Shown piece after piece: positions 10,801-21,595 of a DNA stretch of 64,000 nucleotides. Every line of letters begins with the position of its first letter. Position 1 is the first letter of the stretch. The DNA is from Ramazzottius varieornatus. Taxonomy: Eukaryota; Tardigrada; Eutardigrada; Parachela; Ramazzottiidae. The notes under the pieces are model-generated. The model was given only the letters and a program-made list of their open reading frames with translations. It ran no database searches and was not told where the DNA came from. Location: the NCBI GenBank assembly GCA_001949185.1, contig BDGG01000014.1:248001-312000 (forward strand). Direction: 5' to 3'. Made by a program: the position numbers and the translations under genes.

Positions 10801-13800
10801 TAAGATTTCAAAGTTCTTCAATCTTGCGCGAGGCACTCTGTACCTTATTCGAAATTACAGGTATTCTACCCAACAGATCCACCTTATGCGTAAGTGTACG
10901 CAAAGTAGCTGTTCAGTTCTTAACAAAACTCCAGCAGATTCAGCTCCTCCCTTTCGGATGTTTGCAGGTGGCTGGTGGCGAAGATGTATTATAACAATGC
11001 GGATTCGGCCATGCACCAGTCTATCACCCACCTCGGTAGGCTTTTCTTTTGCAAATTCGTATACTACGTGAAACTTGCGAAACTCTCTCACTGCTGCTAG
11101 GGTTCACCCATATCATAATGGAAGGGACAGTCATTTGTACTCATCGGCACCTGTCAGAAGCACATCCAATGTTCAAGCTTATGGCTCCACATTTTCTTTT
11201 TCTCTTGGCCATCAACAAGTATGCAATACTTACATTGCTTCCTGCACACGTCCACGCGTGCAACGGAAGGTTTATTCTTCAGGCGAGGCCTTGACAAGCT
11301 GATCAACATAGGGGGATGGGTCGACAAAACCACAGTGTATGGTGTCGAAGGAATGCTTGAAGTTATGAGGCGGAAGTGAGTTCTTGTGATTGTTTGAGGA
11401 ACGAACACCGGCAAGTTTGTTTTCCCAAGTGACGCGAGCCGCCATTGTTATTAGCTGACAACGTGCGCCACTTGGGAACATGATGTGGAGATTAATCTAC
11501 CAACATCCCCTTTTCAACCCTGCGCACAAATTACTCCAGCACTTCTTCTTTTACTGAAGGCTTGACGTGTGGAAACTCGACGAGGATCCAATACCGCCGG
11601 CAGACTGCGCAAGGCGAGGGGTGCTGGACAAATTCGTTTTACCTTACTACCCTTACCGCGATGACGCCGTTGCGGTGTACTATCTGATCGAGAAATATGT
11701 GCGGACCGTAGTACGACACTTCTACGGTATGTCCGATTATGCCGTCACTTTCGATCCGGAAGTTTGTGGAAATTTAATGTCTTGTTTTCCAGACAGCCCA
11801 GATAAGATCGAGCACGATTACGAACTACAGAACTGGGCTGCCGAGCTCGTGAGACCGAGGGAAGAAGGGGGCCTCGGATTGAACGTTAGTTACGACTGCT
11901 TCAATGGGATCTCAGTGTGTCGGAAAGTCTTTCTCACTTTATTCTTCCGCAGGGAATTGCCGGTAATGGACGTTTCACCCATGTGGAGCAGATAGTCAGT
12001 GTGATATCCGCTATGATCTGCACATGCAGCGTGGGACACGCTGCTTCGAACTTCATGCAGTATGACGAGTAAGTAATCCCGATATTAGCCCGTTTACGGC
12101 CAAGCATGGACGGGAACTTTTTTCGCACCACTTCAAGAGTGTTTTACCTCATAAATAATTCACGAATACCAGGCAAATAGATCACAGATGCCACGGGTTT
12201 TTGTTTGACGGGAAAACGTTGTATGTTAGGAGTAAACCTCCGTCGTGTTTTTTCTCGACGCCGGCTAAATCAGTGTTAGAGATAAGTAATTTGTTCATGC
12301 AGTTGAGGTATCAAATACATATATAAAATTACGGGAGTTCACCAGTGGATTTCACCGTCGGTAGGTTTTCATCGAACACTGGTGCCGCTCCGCCCTTTAT
12401 CTTTAAGCGCCAGTTAAAATGTGGCGTAAAACCGGTGAAATGGTACTCTTTCGAACGCCTATCTCTTCAAATTCAACAAGAACGAGCAAACTAAGGATTA
12501 GAACTTTTTCTGGTCGCTACTGGCTATTTATGTGCTGGATGTAAGGCTCTGAAGAAAGAACATGCGAAGCGTTTGTGGTGAGAACGGTGTGCATCTCAAA
12601 TAAGGAAAGTGAGCCTTCCTGCTCGGCGAATTGCTGGCACGCTGAAATTCCCCCTTTCCCCGTTTTGTCGTATGGACAAGGCTTACACTCTATTATTACT
12701 AGCCTTCTGCTATCATTCATGCGAGATTTAATAAGGTAGGGTCGAGGATCTGGAAGCACATGCGGAAGACAATGGGCATCGTAAAGTAGGTACGAATTGT
12801 AATATTTGAGGCATCGTGGGGAAAGGATTAAAAAGTAGTGTAGGCACGAGAAATTGTTAATTTTCTTCGAACTTTGATGTGGGACTGCGAAATTGAAACT
12901 CGCTCCGGACCGAGTCTCGATTTCACCGGAAAACCTGGTGGAATTAGACGCTGGTGAAATGTTTCAGCCAATAAACGGTCCCTGGAGGCGGAGCTTCCGC
13001 GCCTGATAGAATCCTACCGGCGGTGGAACTTACTGGTCAACTCTCCCTATTATATACTGTCCACTCGTTCGAGATCCGCACACTAAGCTTGGCAAAAACG
13101 AAAGAAAGTTAGATCAGAGTCTATTTTACCTTAAATCAATCACTTGTATTCTACCGTAGGAAATGCCAGCATTGCGAAAGCAGAGTTGCATAGTCGAACT
13201 GTCAACTTCTGGCCCATGCTTTCGCAATCCATTTGACCGAATGCTGCACTGGCAAGGATTTCTCGTATTGGAAATTGTTTTTGCTTTCGGAGAGCGGAAA
13301 GCGAATGCAGCAGGTTAATTCTGTTGTTGCGTTCGAATGAACAATCGAGAAACCTCATGGCCAACCATCCTGTGCTCATGGTGATTTTGCTAATCTGAAA
13401 CGGAAGAATAATGTACGGATCTCGGAAGAGTGGGAACAAGCTTCATTCTGTGGTTGTTCACCACATATGTTTGTGTGTCCTTGTGTTGGGTAACCAATAA
13501 AAAGTCATCGGTGATCGGGCAAGGGAGTCGGTCAACCATATAGCTGTACAAAAAAGCAGTCCGCGAGCAAAAACGAGCAACACGTCAGAGCGGAGGTAGG
13601 GCTTATGTTGCGAAAGCCAAATCGAATGTAAAGTCGTGCACTCGTTCAACGAGCACGATGGCACGCACATGCAATCTGTAAGCTGTTAATGGAACAGGGT
13701 ATGGCAGGCCGTTTTGTGATCATGTTCCAGCCTGACCTCATGCGTTTTCGAGCAAGTTCAGAAACCCTTTCTTGCAAGAGACAATCTTGTCTTGTTTGTC

Positions 13801-16800
13801 CAGCCGAAGATAGACCAGTTCTTCGGGATTATTCTAATGTATTGGTTGAGTTGACCGGGAACCTAAAAGACGAGATATGGCGGGAACAATGTACGCCAAA
13901 ATGGCCGAGCCTGACGAGGGAATTATGCCTGTCCTCCGCCTTCCCGAAATATTCTGGTATGATAGAATGGTAGAGAAGAGTCTGCTCCATCATCTGAAAC
14001 TGGCGTAGACTGCCGAATGAAATCCTGGAAGCCTATACAGGAACCGGAAGTGACGTCAAAATCTGGGCGGTACATAGTTAGTCAATCAAGCGGTTTGATT
14101 TCCATGTGGTTGATTCGTTGCTGATTGACAGAGCTACGTCGTGCTTCAGCATGCAAGCTCATCACTTCTGTTTTTGAGAATCCCTTTCTCCTCTTCTTCT
14201 CCTTTCGATAGCACCAAGGATCCAGCTAATCCCTTCAACATTTTGAAACTACTGCAGTCGGACTACGAGCAACATTCTCAACTATGCGACCCTCCGAGCG
14301 AATTTGACAGAATGTTAAAGACATTCATCAAGGGTACTGTAAACTTTCACCGTTATATCGCTATTTTAAAGCATGTCTCAGGCTTGATCTTGTACTTAGA
14401 CGTCCAGATTTAGACGTGCAGTAGTTTCAAAATGTTGAAGGGATTAACTGGATCCATGGTGCTATCGAAAGGAGAAGAAGAGGAGAAAGGGATTCTCAAA
14501 AACAGAAGTGATGAGCTTGCATGCTGAAGTACGACGTAGCTCTGTCAATCAGCAACGAATCAACCACATGGAAATCAAACCGCTTGATTGACTAACTATG
14601 TACCGCCCAGATTTTGACGTCACTTCCGGTTCCTGTATAGGCTTCCAGGATTTCATTCGGCAGTCTACGCCAGTTTCAGATGATGGAGCAGACTCTTCTC
14701 TACCATTCTATCATACCAGAATATTTCGGGAAGGCGGAGGACAGGCATAATCCCCTCGTGAGAGCGAGTTGGGCAATCAGTGTTAGCCAAACATGCCAGA
14801 ACGACAAATTTGAAAGCGCTCTGTTTGTACTATACGGCCTGCCTTCGTCTAGGCATCGTTCCGTGACAGACTAACGTCATACTGGGGGTTGTACAGCGTC
14901 CGCCTCAGTACATGACGTCGTGTCGCTGCTAATCATGTCAAGGCCGTGCAGCCGGTATAGTGCGCTGCCTCTTCGTACACGGACGATGGGTAAGTATGGG
15001 ACAGTAAAAAGTATGGGAAAGGCGCAAAGGACGGCAGATTCACATTACGAATGCGAGCCAGCAATGAGAATCGAGCCTATGACGTAACGCAGTGAAATTT
15101 AACCGTAGAAAATTGTAATGGACAGTGCCCATCAGCCAATCAGCTGTTTGACTCTTGCGCTTCGAGGCTGCGGATTGTTTATTTAATTTCTTCTAGAGAT
15201 ACACTTGAGTTTACATCGTTTCTGTTTCCATAATGTGCCAGCCCTTCAAGACCAAGCGACCTCGACGGTACACCGAAACAGGCTTGAAGGACGCGCTTCC
15301 TGCTATTTAGCACGTAAGTACAGCAAAGCAGCCTTCAGTGTTGATTTTGCTTCTAGTAAGAATCACCTACCCGTGCCGCCGTAGCGAAAAGACCTGTCCC
15401 ATACTTGCCCATAGTGAATGTGTAGCTATAGTCAACCAGTCAGCGAGGCACCTGCTGTTTCATGGTTAACAGCAGTATCTGGTGGTGATGTCGGTTCGGC
15501 GCAGTCAGTGCAGTTTTCGCAGTCTTCTCGTGGACAGCAACACTTCCGACCAATACTATAAGCGTGGACTAACTTTTTTAACGAGTTCGCTCACAGCTCT
15601 CCGTCGTGACCAACATGCGTATAAGTTAGATGGTTGCAGCCGGACAGAATTAATCGGATTCGTATGCGTCGATGGCCTTGTATGTGAAACGTCGGCAGCT
15701 GAACTGCTGAAGGCATGTCATATCCGGTCCCTGCTATGTCTTCGGCATTCTTTAGGAGTACGAGGGCTCGACAGTGGAGTGACGACCGCGGGAAAACGAC
15801 TGTCAAGTGGCCACAGCTAGACCCCAGCAGCCGCTTCTTCAATTCTTTTCGTTCATTCGATAGATAATCATGTTAACTTGTTTGTCAGACATAAGGAAGG
15901 CGAAACAAGGCTTGAAACGTTCAGCAGGGATCTGCGGGAGAAGGCAGAGTCTTGCCAATGTTAAAAAGCCTGTTTTGACCAAATCAGCTGATTTTGATCA
16001 GTTAATCAACCACCCCATACGGTGCTTGAACTTTCGTAGTGTGGCCACTCCGACGGCTAATTTCTGGGGTGGCCACTCCACTGCCGACTCCTCGTACTGT
16101 CTCTTTCACCTGAAGATCGCCATGTGTTGACCACTGTAGTCCACAACTACTGCAGAGCCTTCGGGCTGCTACAGGTAGAGGGACAGGGTACTGTATTCCC
16201 TCGATGGTTTCGCGAATCACGTGACGGTCGACGTAAATATTACCCGGCGGGACTAGAAAATTACATGTGTCTTCGATCAAAAGCACTTGCCAATCAATTT
16301 GTGTGACCAATAGCGCTGTATATTTCTGTGGACGAATCTTCCACCGAGCTGAAACTACACTCGAAAGACGCATCTAAATTCTCAGGGCCATCTAAACTCT
16401 CTTCCTTGCCAGCTAACATGTGCAGAGGTTCTGGCATAATATGAGCTCCAACAAAAGAATTTTCAACTGTAGAAACCTTGATTTTCTCCCAAGCTCGAGA
16501 AACAAAATTTATGAAATCCTGACGCCCTGGCTTTTTCCTCTTGGTAACCGCAGTACAATCATCCCTCCACACATGGTAGGATTTGCGCAGGTATGACTTG
16601 AACGGGAAGTTCACACCAACATCCAAAGGCTGGTAGGTACCGGTGAGACCCGCAGGAATAAAAACTCGTTCAATTCCCAAGCTTTCCAGTAGTAGCCGAC
16701 TTTCAAAACTGCCATGAGCTGGTGCGCGATCGCGAATCAAGGTACCACCGTCATGCCTTTCATCGAACATTTCTTTGATCCAGAACTGATCAAAAGCAGA

Positions 16801-19310
16801 ATTCCACCATCCCGAATGAGTACTGAAGATACGGACGTTTCCAGGTATCTCCAACTTGTTGAGAATTCTTGATGAGAGCCTTCCGGTCTTCTTGTTGCCC
16901 TTGAACACAATGGAGGCTGGAAATTTCGAACCATCGGCGCAGATCGTGAGGCAGACCGTCAGACATTCTGAGTCTCCTGGAGGTTGGACTACTCGTACTT
17001 CCTTCGCACCTTTCGGGGACAGAGTCTTTTTATAATGCAGGAGTAATTTATAATACTTTTTATAATGCATGAGTAATTTACGTCGACCGTCACGTGATTC
17101 GCGAAACCACCGAGGGAATACAGTATGGCAATCAGGTTAGTTGTGCCTACCCCGCAGCAAGTAGGCACAACTAACCGTGCTGGGGTCATGTGAGTACTCA
17201 AATGACCCTGGTCGTGTATTGCCCTGTCCCATGTCGAATAAAAACACGACAGTTGTTTGCCAGATGCTCCCTCAGTCCCCCGTTATCTCCTCGAAAGGTT
17301 TCATGGTACATATGTATCAAGCAAATCCTTCCCAACTTTACAGTGATTGTTTCGGATATTTAATATTTTGGCCTCCCTGGTCGAAAAAACTGTTTTCAAA
17401 AAACCCAACAAAATGTTGGAAAAAGGCTTAACTCTGGAAAACCAACAAAACTTTAAACTTCAAACTCACTACTCATCACCAATTATAGTTTTTGTTCGAA
17501 GAGCAACGTCGGTTAAGTGGATTTTTCATATTTGCAAACTATTTGGATTGGTTCTGGATGAGCAGAGATTTTTCCCGCCACTGCCGTATTCTCCTCGACA
17601 CTGGCCGCTACCGGGTTGATAAAATTGAATTTTACCTTTCACCTTTTTGTGTACTCTATTTCCAATGCAGGTATGGATTTCCACCGAACTATCCTGCCTT
17701 TCTTGTGGGAGAGTTTCCGACGCAAAAGGTAAGTGCAGTACACGCACGACGAGATATTATGGGACAGTAAAAATTAGGGGCCAGGCCCTTTCGCTACGGC
17801 AGCACGGCAGGTGATTCTTGCTTCAGGTAAAAACCACATCGAAGGCTACACTGCTGTACGTGCGTGCTGGATATTGGGCCGAGGAGCCAAAGCTTGTCAT
17901 AATTATTGATGTTATAGCAGTCAGATCTTCATTATACCTTCGACAGTTCAAACTACTCCAAGGCTTCTCCGACCTCCGGGAGAAAGTTGACAGCAGCATA
18001 GAAGCGTTGGAGTAAAACAGCCGATCAGCTGATGGCCACTGTCCATGAAAATTTTCTACGGTTGAATTTTACTACGCTACGTCATTTGTGCGATTTCTGT
18101 TTCTGACTTCCATACAAATTGTATATTTGCCGTCTTTTCCGCCTGGCTCGTAATTTTTTCTGGCCCGTAATATCTTGTCGTGCGTGTACTGACAAGGGCT
18201 TAACGTCAATACTGGATCCAGCTCTAGGCCGCAGAACCAGAGCAAGAGAAGACTTTGTTCTACAAACTGGGATAGGCAGTCTCGCTCAAAACAAAATCCT
18301 GGACTCCAGGCGGAATTCGGGAAGGGCGCACAGGCCTTACAGGACTGGTTCCGATGACGTGACGTTCTCTGATTAAAGCTATCGATTGACTACAGAACGA
18401 TCATGACTGCCAGTCCCCCCCTCCCCCACTGCCCACCATTAGTACCCACCGTCGCAGTTTTTCCAGCAAAACAGGCTCTTCCTTATCATTCTGCTGTCAC
18501 GGTTTGCGGCTTAGAGCTGGCAGACTTGCGTAAGCCCCTTGTGAGGGATGTACAATGGCCTCTGTGATAACTTCAGTACGTCATAGCTCTTGTTTTAACT
18601 TGCGAGAATAGGATATTGAGGAGCTTGCAAATGTCTTACGAAGGATACGACGTCATCCACAGTACATACTAAGCCGGGCTTGAGTGTTATCTGTGCGTAA
18701 GTCTCAACCATTTCTTACGTCTCTGGCTTTTCACAGTTTTATTTCTAATCTCTGATACACTAGAAGACCACGACCGCCTATTAGATTATTTTTATTAACT
18801 GGAATATATGCCGCAATGAGAAATCTTTGAATTTTGAGTGCTTGCAGGCTAAATACTCGCTACTTTGCAGCCGTACTTCCTACTTTCTGACGTCACAAGT
18901 ATCTTGAAATATAGATCCACGCAAACCCCCTAACACGATCGACGGGCTGTGACGTATTGAAGTCATCACAGAGGCCAGTGTATCTTGTTGCTGTACTGTA
19001 CCATGCTAGATAATCTGTTTCACAGGAAGGATTCACGGAGAAGGATATCTTTGATCAACTTCCTCCCCAGAATTTGATTTTAGACGCAATGGTCGTGACG
19101 CGGTTACTGAGTACGAGGGGAACTCAGCCTCTGGGGGATTTCGAGGTGCAATACTTGCACGATCCAGTCAGTGTTGCCGCTGCCGAACAACTGCGTCAAG
19201 ACCTTCGGGGCGTATCAGACAACATACGGAAGAGGAACGCGGCCAAAACTACCAGGTTTCCTTATCCGTGGCTCGATCCTGACGGCATCCCCAACTCTAT
19301 CAGTATCTGA
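7821..19310 (+). CDS. lipoxygenase (animal arachidonate-lipoxygenase type), 5' incomplete
   Basis: Inserts oxygen into polyunsaturated fatty acids at a non-haem iron. Exons: 7821-8043, 10181-10419, 10484-10616, 10701-10799, 10861-10889, 10968-11035, 11101-11218, 11283-11375, 11560-11726, 11793-11884, 11953-12068, 17671-17728, 19026-19310. All phases agree, giving 572 residues. The first exon ends the PLAT domain (YFSVNSWVK) and gives the linker DTSLPQNDEWP. Family landmarks follow: YWFGAQRIQGANP, PIAL and CIQLFQEPNETNP, then HQSITHL with two iron-ligand His. GHAASNF supplies the third His and the Asn, and the chain ends NSISI*, the C-terminal Ile being the last ligand. All five ligands are therefore present. 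The start codon and most of PLAT were not found. The 5.6-kb intron 11 and intron 12 carry several transposons. Product specificity (5-, 8-, 12- or 15-LOX) cannot be read from this. Confidence 0.9.
8044..10180. other. first visible lipoxygenase intron
   Basis: 2.1 kb with no recognisable exon or complete repeat. It runs from donor AAG|GTACAA to acceptor TTTTTAG. A half copy of the GTGCGCCACTTGG-type repeat lies near 9687. Confidence 0.5.
11422..11478. repeat. intronic palindrome family, copy 1
   Basis: TTCCCAAGTGACGCGAGCC is inverted to GTGCGCCACTTGGGAA. Located in the lipoxygenase intron 11376-11559. Confidence 0.7.
12334..13050. repeat. decayed inverted-repeat element in lipoxygenase intron 11
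   Basis: The left end (GGGAGTTCACCAGTGGATTT, continuing through CACCGTCGGTAGG) is roughly inverted at 12975-13047 (CCTACCGGCGGTGGAACTTACTGG). Arms are about 70 bp and imperfect. No coding frame. Confidence 0.5.
13055..13438. repeat. MITE family 1, copy C
   Basis: The left end ACTGTCCACTCGTTCGAGAT is inverted at the right as GTACGGATCTCGGAAGAGTG. The interior matches copy B at 3504-3830. Inserted directly after the previous element. Confidence 0.6.
13911..14765. repeat. large palindrome, arms about 345 bp
   Basis: 13911-14256 reappears inverted at 14417-14765 with few differences (for example TCTGCTCCATCATCTGAAAC at 13980 and GTTTCAGATGATGGAGCAGA near 14668). The arms are separated by about 160 bp. 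Weaker similarity (GGCAGGCCGT) may extend the arms outward to about 13700 and 14845. Transcribed as intron, it would fold into a long hairpin. The loop side contains an open stretch with CDPPSEFDRMLKTFIKG that I cannot assign. Confidence 0.75.
14977..15424 (+). mobile_element. MITE family 2 copy carrying a stub of pogo transposase
   Basis: TA-flanked ends start TACACGGACGATGGG and, inverted, TACACATTCACTATGGG; both lead into AAGTATGGGACAG. The interior at 15233-15310 has an ATG frame of about 25 residues containing RRYTETGLKDALPAI, matching the N-terminus of the transposase remnant at 1084. This supports the family being an internal-deletion derivative of a pogo-like element. Confidence 0.65.
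16191..17123 (-). mobile_element. pogo/Tigger-like transposon, internally deleted, TA target duplication
   Basis: Ends CTGTATTCCCTCG and CGAGGGAATACAG form inverted repeats of about 48 bp (16191-16238 and 17076-17123). They are directly flanked by TA (16189-16190 and 17124-17125), the Tc1/mariner/pogo target duplication. It carries a truncated transposase on the minus strand and sits in lipoxygenase intron 11. A short direct repeat (TTTATAATGCA.GAGTAATTT) occurs near the 5' side of the frame. Confidence 0.85.
16294..17070 (-). pseudogene. pogo-like DDE transposase, 5' truncated
   Basis: The 258-residue frame starts inside the catalytic domain. It shows CADGSKFPASIVFKG, then IRDRAPAHGSFES with the second catalytic Asp, and TYQPLDVGVNFPFKSYL with the third. 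Both HTH domains and the segment with the first Asp (normally DETGF-like) are missing, so it cannot be an active transposase. The frame lies wholly within the inverted repeats at 16191-17123. Related N-terminal pieces, though not necessarily of the same family, occur at 1084-1740 and 15233-15310. Confidence 0.85.
17739..18188 (-). repeat. MITE family 2 copy, inverted, beside a splice donor
   Basis: Ends TACACGCACGACGAGA and, inverted, TACACGCACGACAAGATA; relative to 14977-15424 the whole unit is reversed. The left end lies 10 bp downstream of the lipoxygenase exon ending at 17728. Confidence 0.7.
18551..18982. repeat. TA-flanked inverted-repeat element in the last lipoxygenase intron
   Basis: CAATGGCCTCTGTGATAACT is inverted near 18950-18980 as AGTCATCACAGAGGCCAGTG, with TA at both ends (18551-18552, 18981-18982). 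Arms about 35 bp, non-coding. Confidence 0.65.
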
Positions 19311-19498
19311 TCCGAACAATCGTTCAGTCTGTTGAAACTATGTGACAGTGATTGCCCTGAATCCATTTTAGCGTTTTCTACTCATCGCGAATTTCTCTTC
19401 CGTACACAACTGATGCGCGAGTATTACCCGAAAGTCGAAAAATGAAATTCTTCGAAGAAGTGCTAGAATAAGAACACGGCATGCTAATGAATGTTATA

Positions 19499-20120
19499 TC
19501 ATCTAGATAGTTTTCCAGATCGAAACAAGTTCAGTAAAACTACTGCGAGCAAGAATGGTATACTAGTCCGGTGATTTCGTTTCAGGTTAGACGCGTTGCA
19601 CAGATGCTTGTTATCACAGTGACATAGGACTTCTTGTCCTCCGTCGGTACTGTTGCTGATACTGCACTCCATGAGGGGCTTGGTGTTGTTCGGGTTTGCC
19701 AGGCCGCAGGAATATTTCCGTACTAATAACTCTATGCGACAGCACAATTTTAATTATGATGTGTTGGGAAGTGAAGCACTCCCCATGGAGGGCGCACGTA
19801 CCTGCTCCGTTTGCAGCTTTTCGAAAATACTCCGTCTTGGTACAGTATGGTGGATTGGCCAGTAGTTCGTTGCCGGCGCAAGTAACTTCAGTAACGGGTG
19901 GCTTTGTCCTACTACAGGGATTATGGGTTGCGTTGTGAACACTGTCGCAGCCTCCGTCGTAACATAGCAAAGCGCTTCCTACGAATTTTTAAGACAAGAA
20001 CTTTTAATGACCCGTCTACACAATACTTCCCAGCCCTTGTACTTTGGGGCATACAGTGCCTTGAGGAAAAAATAATACGCTGGTCCACAGAAAATATAAG
20101 GCAACATCGGTCTCCGACAT
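19499..20120 (-). CDS. Ly6/uPAR (three-finger) protein, likely GPI-anchored
   Basis: Exons 20027-20120, 19802-19978, 19499-19731, all phase-consistent (167 residues). The first exon supplies a hydrophobic leader (ALYFLWTSVLFFP). The second reads LLCYDGGCDS through PPYCTKTEYF. The third has YSCGLANPNN, MECSISNS and the signature CHCDNKHLCN. The mature part shows the ten-cysteine Ly6 pattern ending Cys-Asn. The C-terminus SIPFLLAVVLLNLF fits GPI-anchor addition, so it should sit on the outer cell surface. Ligand unknown. The leader exon is the least certain part; it was chosen because its donor (GGAA|GTATTG) keeps phase. Member of a cluster with 22606-25325. Confidence 0.75.
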
Positions 20121-20661
20121 TTTAGGCGCCGAATTAAGCAAAGGATTGGCTGTACGATTGGAGTAAGCCTATAGAATCAGTGTATGACAGTAATGCAAAA
20201 AATAAACAGTCCAAGGCGGTAGTACGTGTTTTCGGTCTTTCTGACTTCTTTTGTGGTTCGTGCACGTTATACATTATGGAATCACTTCCTATCGATTCCG
20301 TTTTTCTGGGGACAAGACGCCACTCCGCAACCAGATGAAGCATCCGCATCGGTTCGTAGCGAGGCTGGTCGGACAGTGTGCACTTATCTCATGCTCACGG
20401 GTCACTTCGTACCACTTCGTACCTCGGGCTCAAGCAATTCACTCATCATATCTCCACAAACTCACAACTACAAACTGAGCGGCACGTTTACCTTCGAAAG
20501 CAAAAATTGTATTCGTTCAGCTTAAGTGACTGAGTCTCCATATACTACAGAAGTCCAAACAGGAAAGCCGAAAAATATTGTAGTCTCATACAATCCGAGA
20601 ACTAGATCCCATTATTTACGAAAACAAGTAATACCACAGCCAAACCAGCAGACAAATGTTT

Positions 20662-20667
20662 TTTATT
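20662..20667 (-). terminator. poly(A) signal of the allatotropin gene
   Basis: AATAAA on the minus strand, 110 bp after the proposed stop codon; supports the 3-exon model. Confidence 0.6.
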
Positions 20668-20776
20668 GGTAGAAAGCCACTTGTTTGAACATGACCAGGA
20701 AATGTCAGAATCGGAGCCGCATGTGCACTGAAGCAGGCGTTCCAGAGTTCGGATTATTCCTGTTTGGCCAGCATTA

Positions 20777-21442
20777 CTAGGCCTTGTCCTGCTTAGACAT
20801 GGGGCTTCGGGACAGAATGTTGGATGCTTTCTCATTCCGGGCCATAGGGGTGAAAAATTGGAAAGGATAGAACCTTCGGCCTACAAAGTTAGAGAAAGTT
20901 TCGTCGGCAGTCGTACATTATTCTGATGAGGCTTTAGGAAATTCGGGAATCTGGCTGCGCGGTCTTTCATACCTATAGCTTCCGAGGTAGGTCCCCACGA
21001 AGAGTACATCCACGGGGGTAATGACCCAGTGTTGGAATAGAGACTGATGGGGGACTGGTTGTCGTTGTTGGGTGGCGCAACGAGACTACAAAAATAACAG
21101 CAGTCGGTTTTCTGAAGAGTATACCACTTCGTTCAATCGAAGAGCACGTAAGTTTAAAGGTTATTGTAGAAGAGTATCCTTTTCGCACCTGTCAAGCGAT
21201 TCATCTTGCGGGTCAGCGTCCAGTTGGACATCGTTCGGGCTGTTCAGTTGGTACAAGCTATCACCTCCGCGCTTGCCGAAGCCTCTGGCTGTCTGAAGTC
21301 CAAAGTTCTTGAAGGCAAAGGTGCGTCTTTGTGACCGCGGCATCCCGTAATCCAGTGCCGTACACAGGAACATCTGTTGCGTAATAAGAACCGCAGCGCA
21401 ATACATGATTAACCAACAAGACAAACTCACACTGGAAGACAT
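20777..21442 (-). CDS. allatotropin neuropeptide precursor
   Basis: Secreted prohormone. Exon 1 (21189-21442) encodes a leader (residues 1-29, ending near FLCTA), then SQRR, the peptide TFAFKNFGLQTARGF (41-55) and GKR. Dibasic cleavage, with Gly as amide donor, gives a C-terminally amidated peptide. Insect allatotropin shares the FKN...TARGF-amide pattern and acts through a GPCR on endocrine and gut tissue. Exon 2 (20973-21085) and exon 3 (20777-20880) join in phase to a total of 156 residues, ending SKQDKA. They are supported by splice signals and an AATAAA 110 bp downstream, but I see no clear match to the conserved C-terminal region of arthropod precursors. A single peptide copy is present, as is usual. 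Exon 1 is near certain; exons 2-3 are moderate. Confidence 0.85.
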
Positions 21443-21587
21443 TTCGAAAATATTCGGTCGGAATATCGTCGCCTAGTCCTCCTGGTCGAAAATGCGACGA
21501 TAGCTCAGAGCGAATGAAAGCTCAACTGGCTTAAGGGGTCAACTTCCTGGCTGAACTTCAAACTAGTCGATTCTTCCAAGCGATTTC

Positions 21588-21595
21588 ATTTATAT
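21588..21595 (-). promoter_or_regulatory. possible TATA box of allatotropin
   Basis: ATATAAAT on the minus strand, about 145 bp upstream of the ATG. Sequence match only. Confidence 0.35.

Noticed and set aside
14141-14413. Frame containing CDPPSEFDRMLKTFIKG as a possible extra lipoxygenase exon
   Set aside because: Exons 11 and 12 join in phase without it, it does not match the family, and it starts inside the palindrome arm.
20602-20835. Frame reading QCTCGSDSD with a hydrophobic end, at first taken as a Ly6 C-terminal exon
   Set aside because: It overlaps the last allatotropin exon in another frame, lacks the CCxxDxCN ending, and contains the AATAAA signal inside it.
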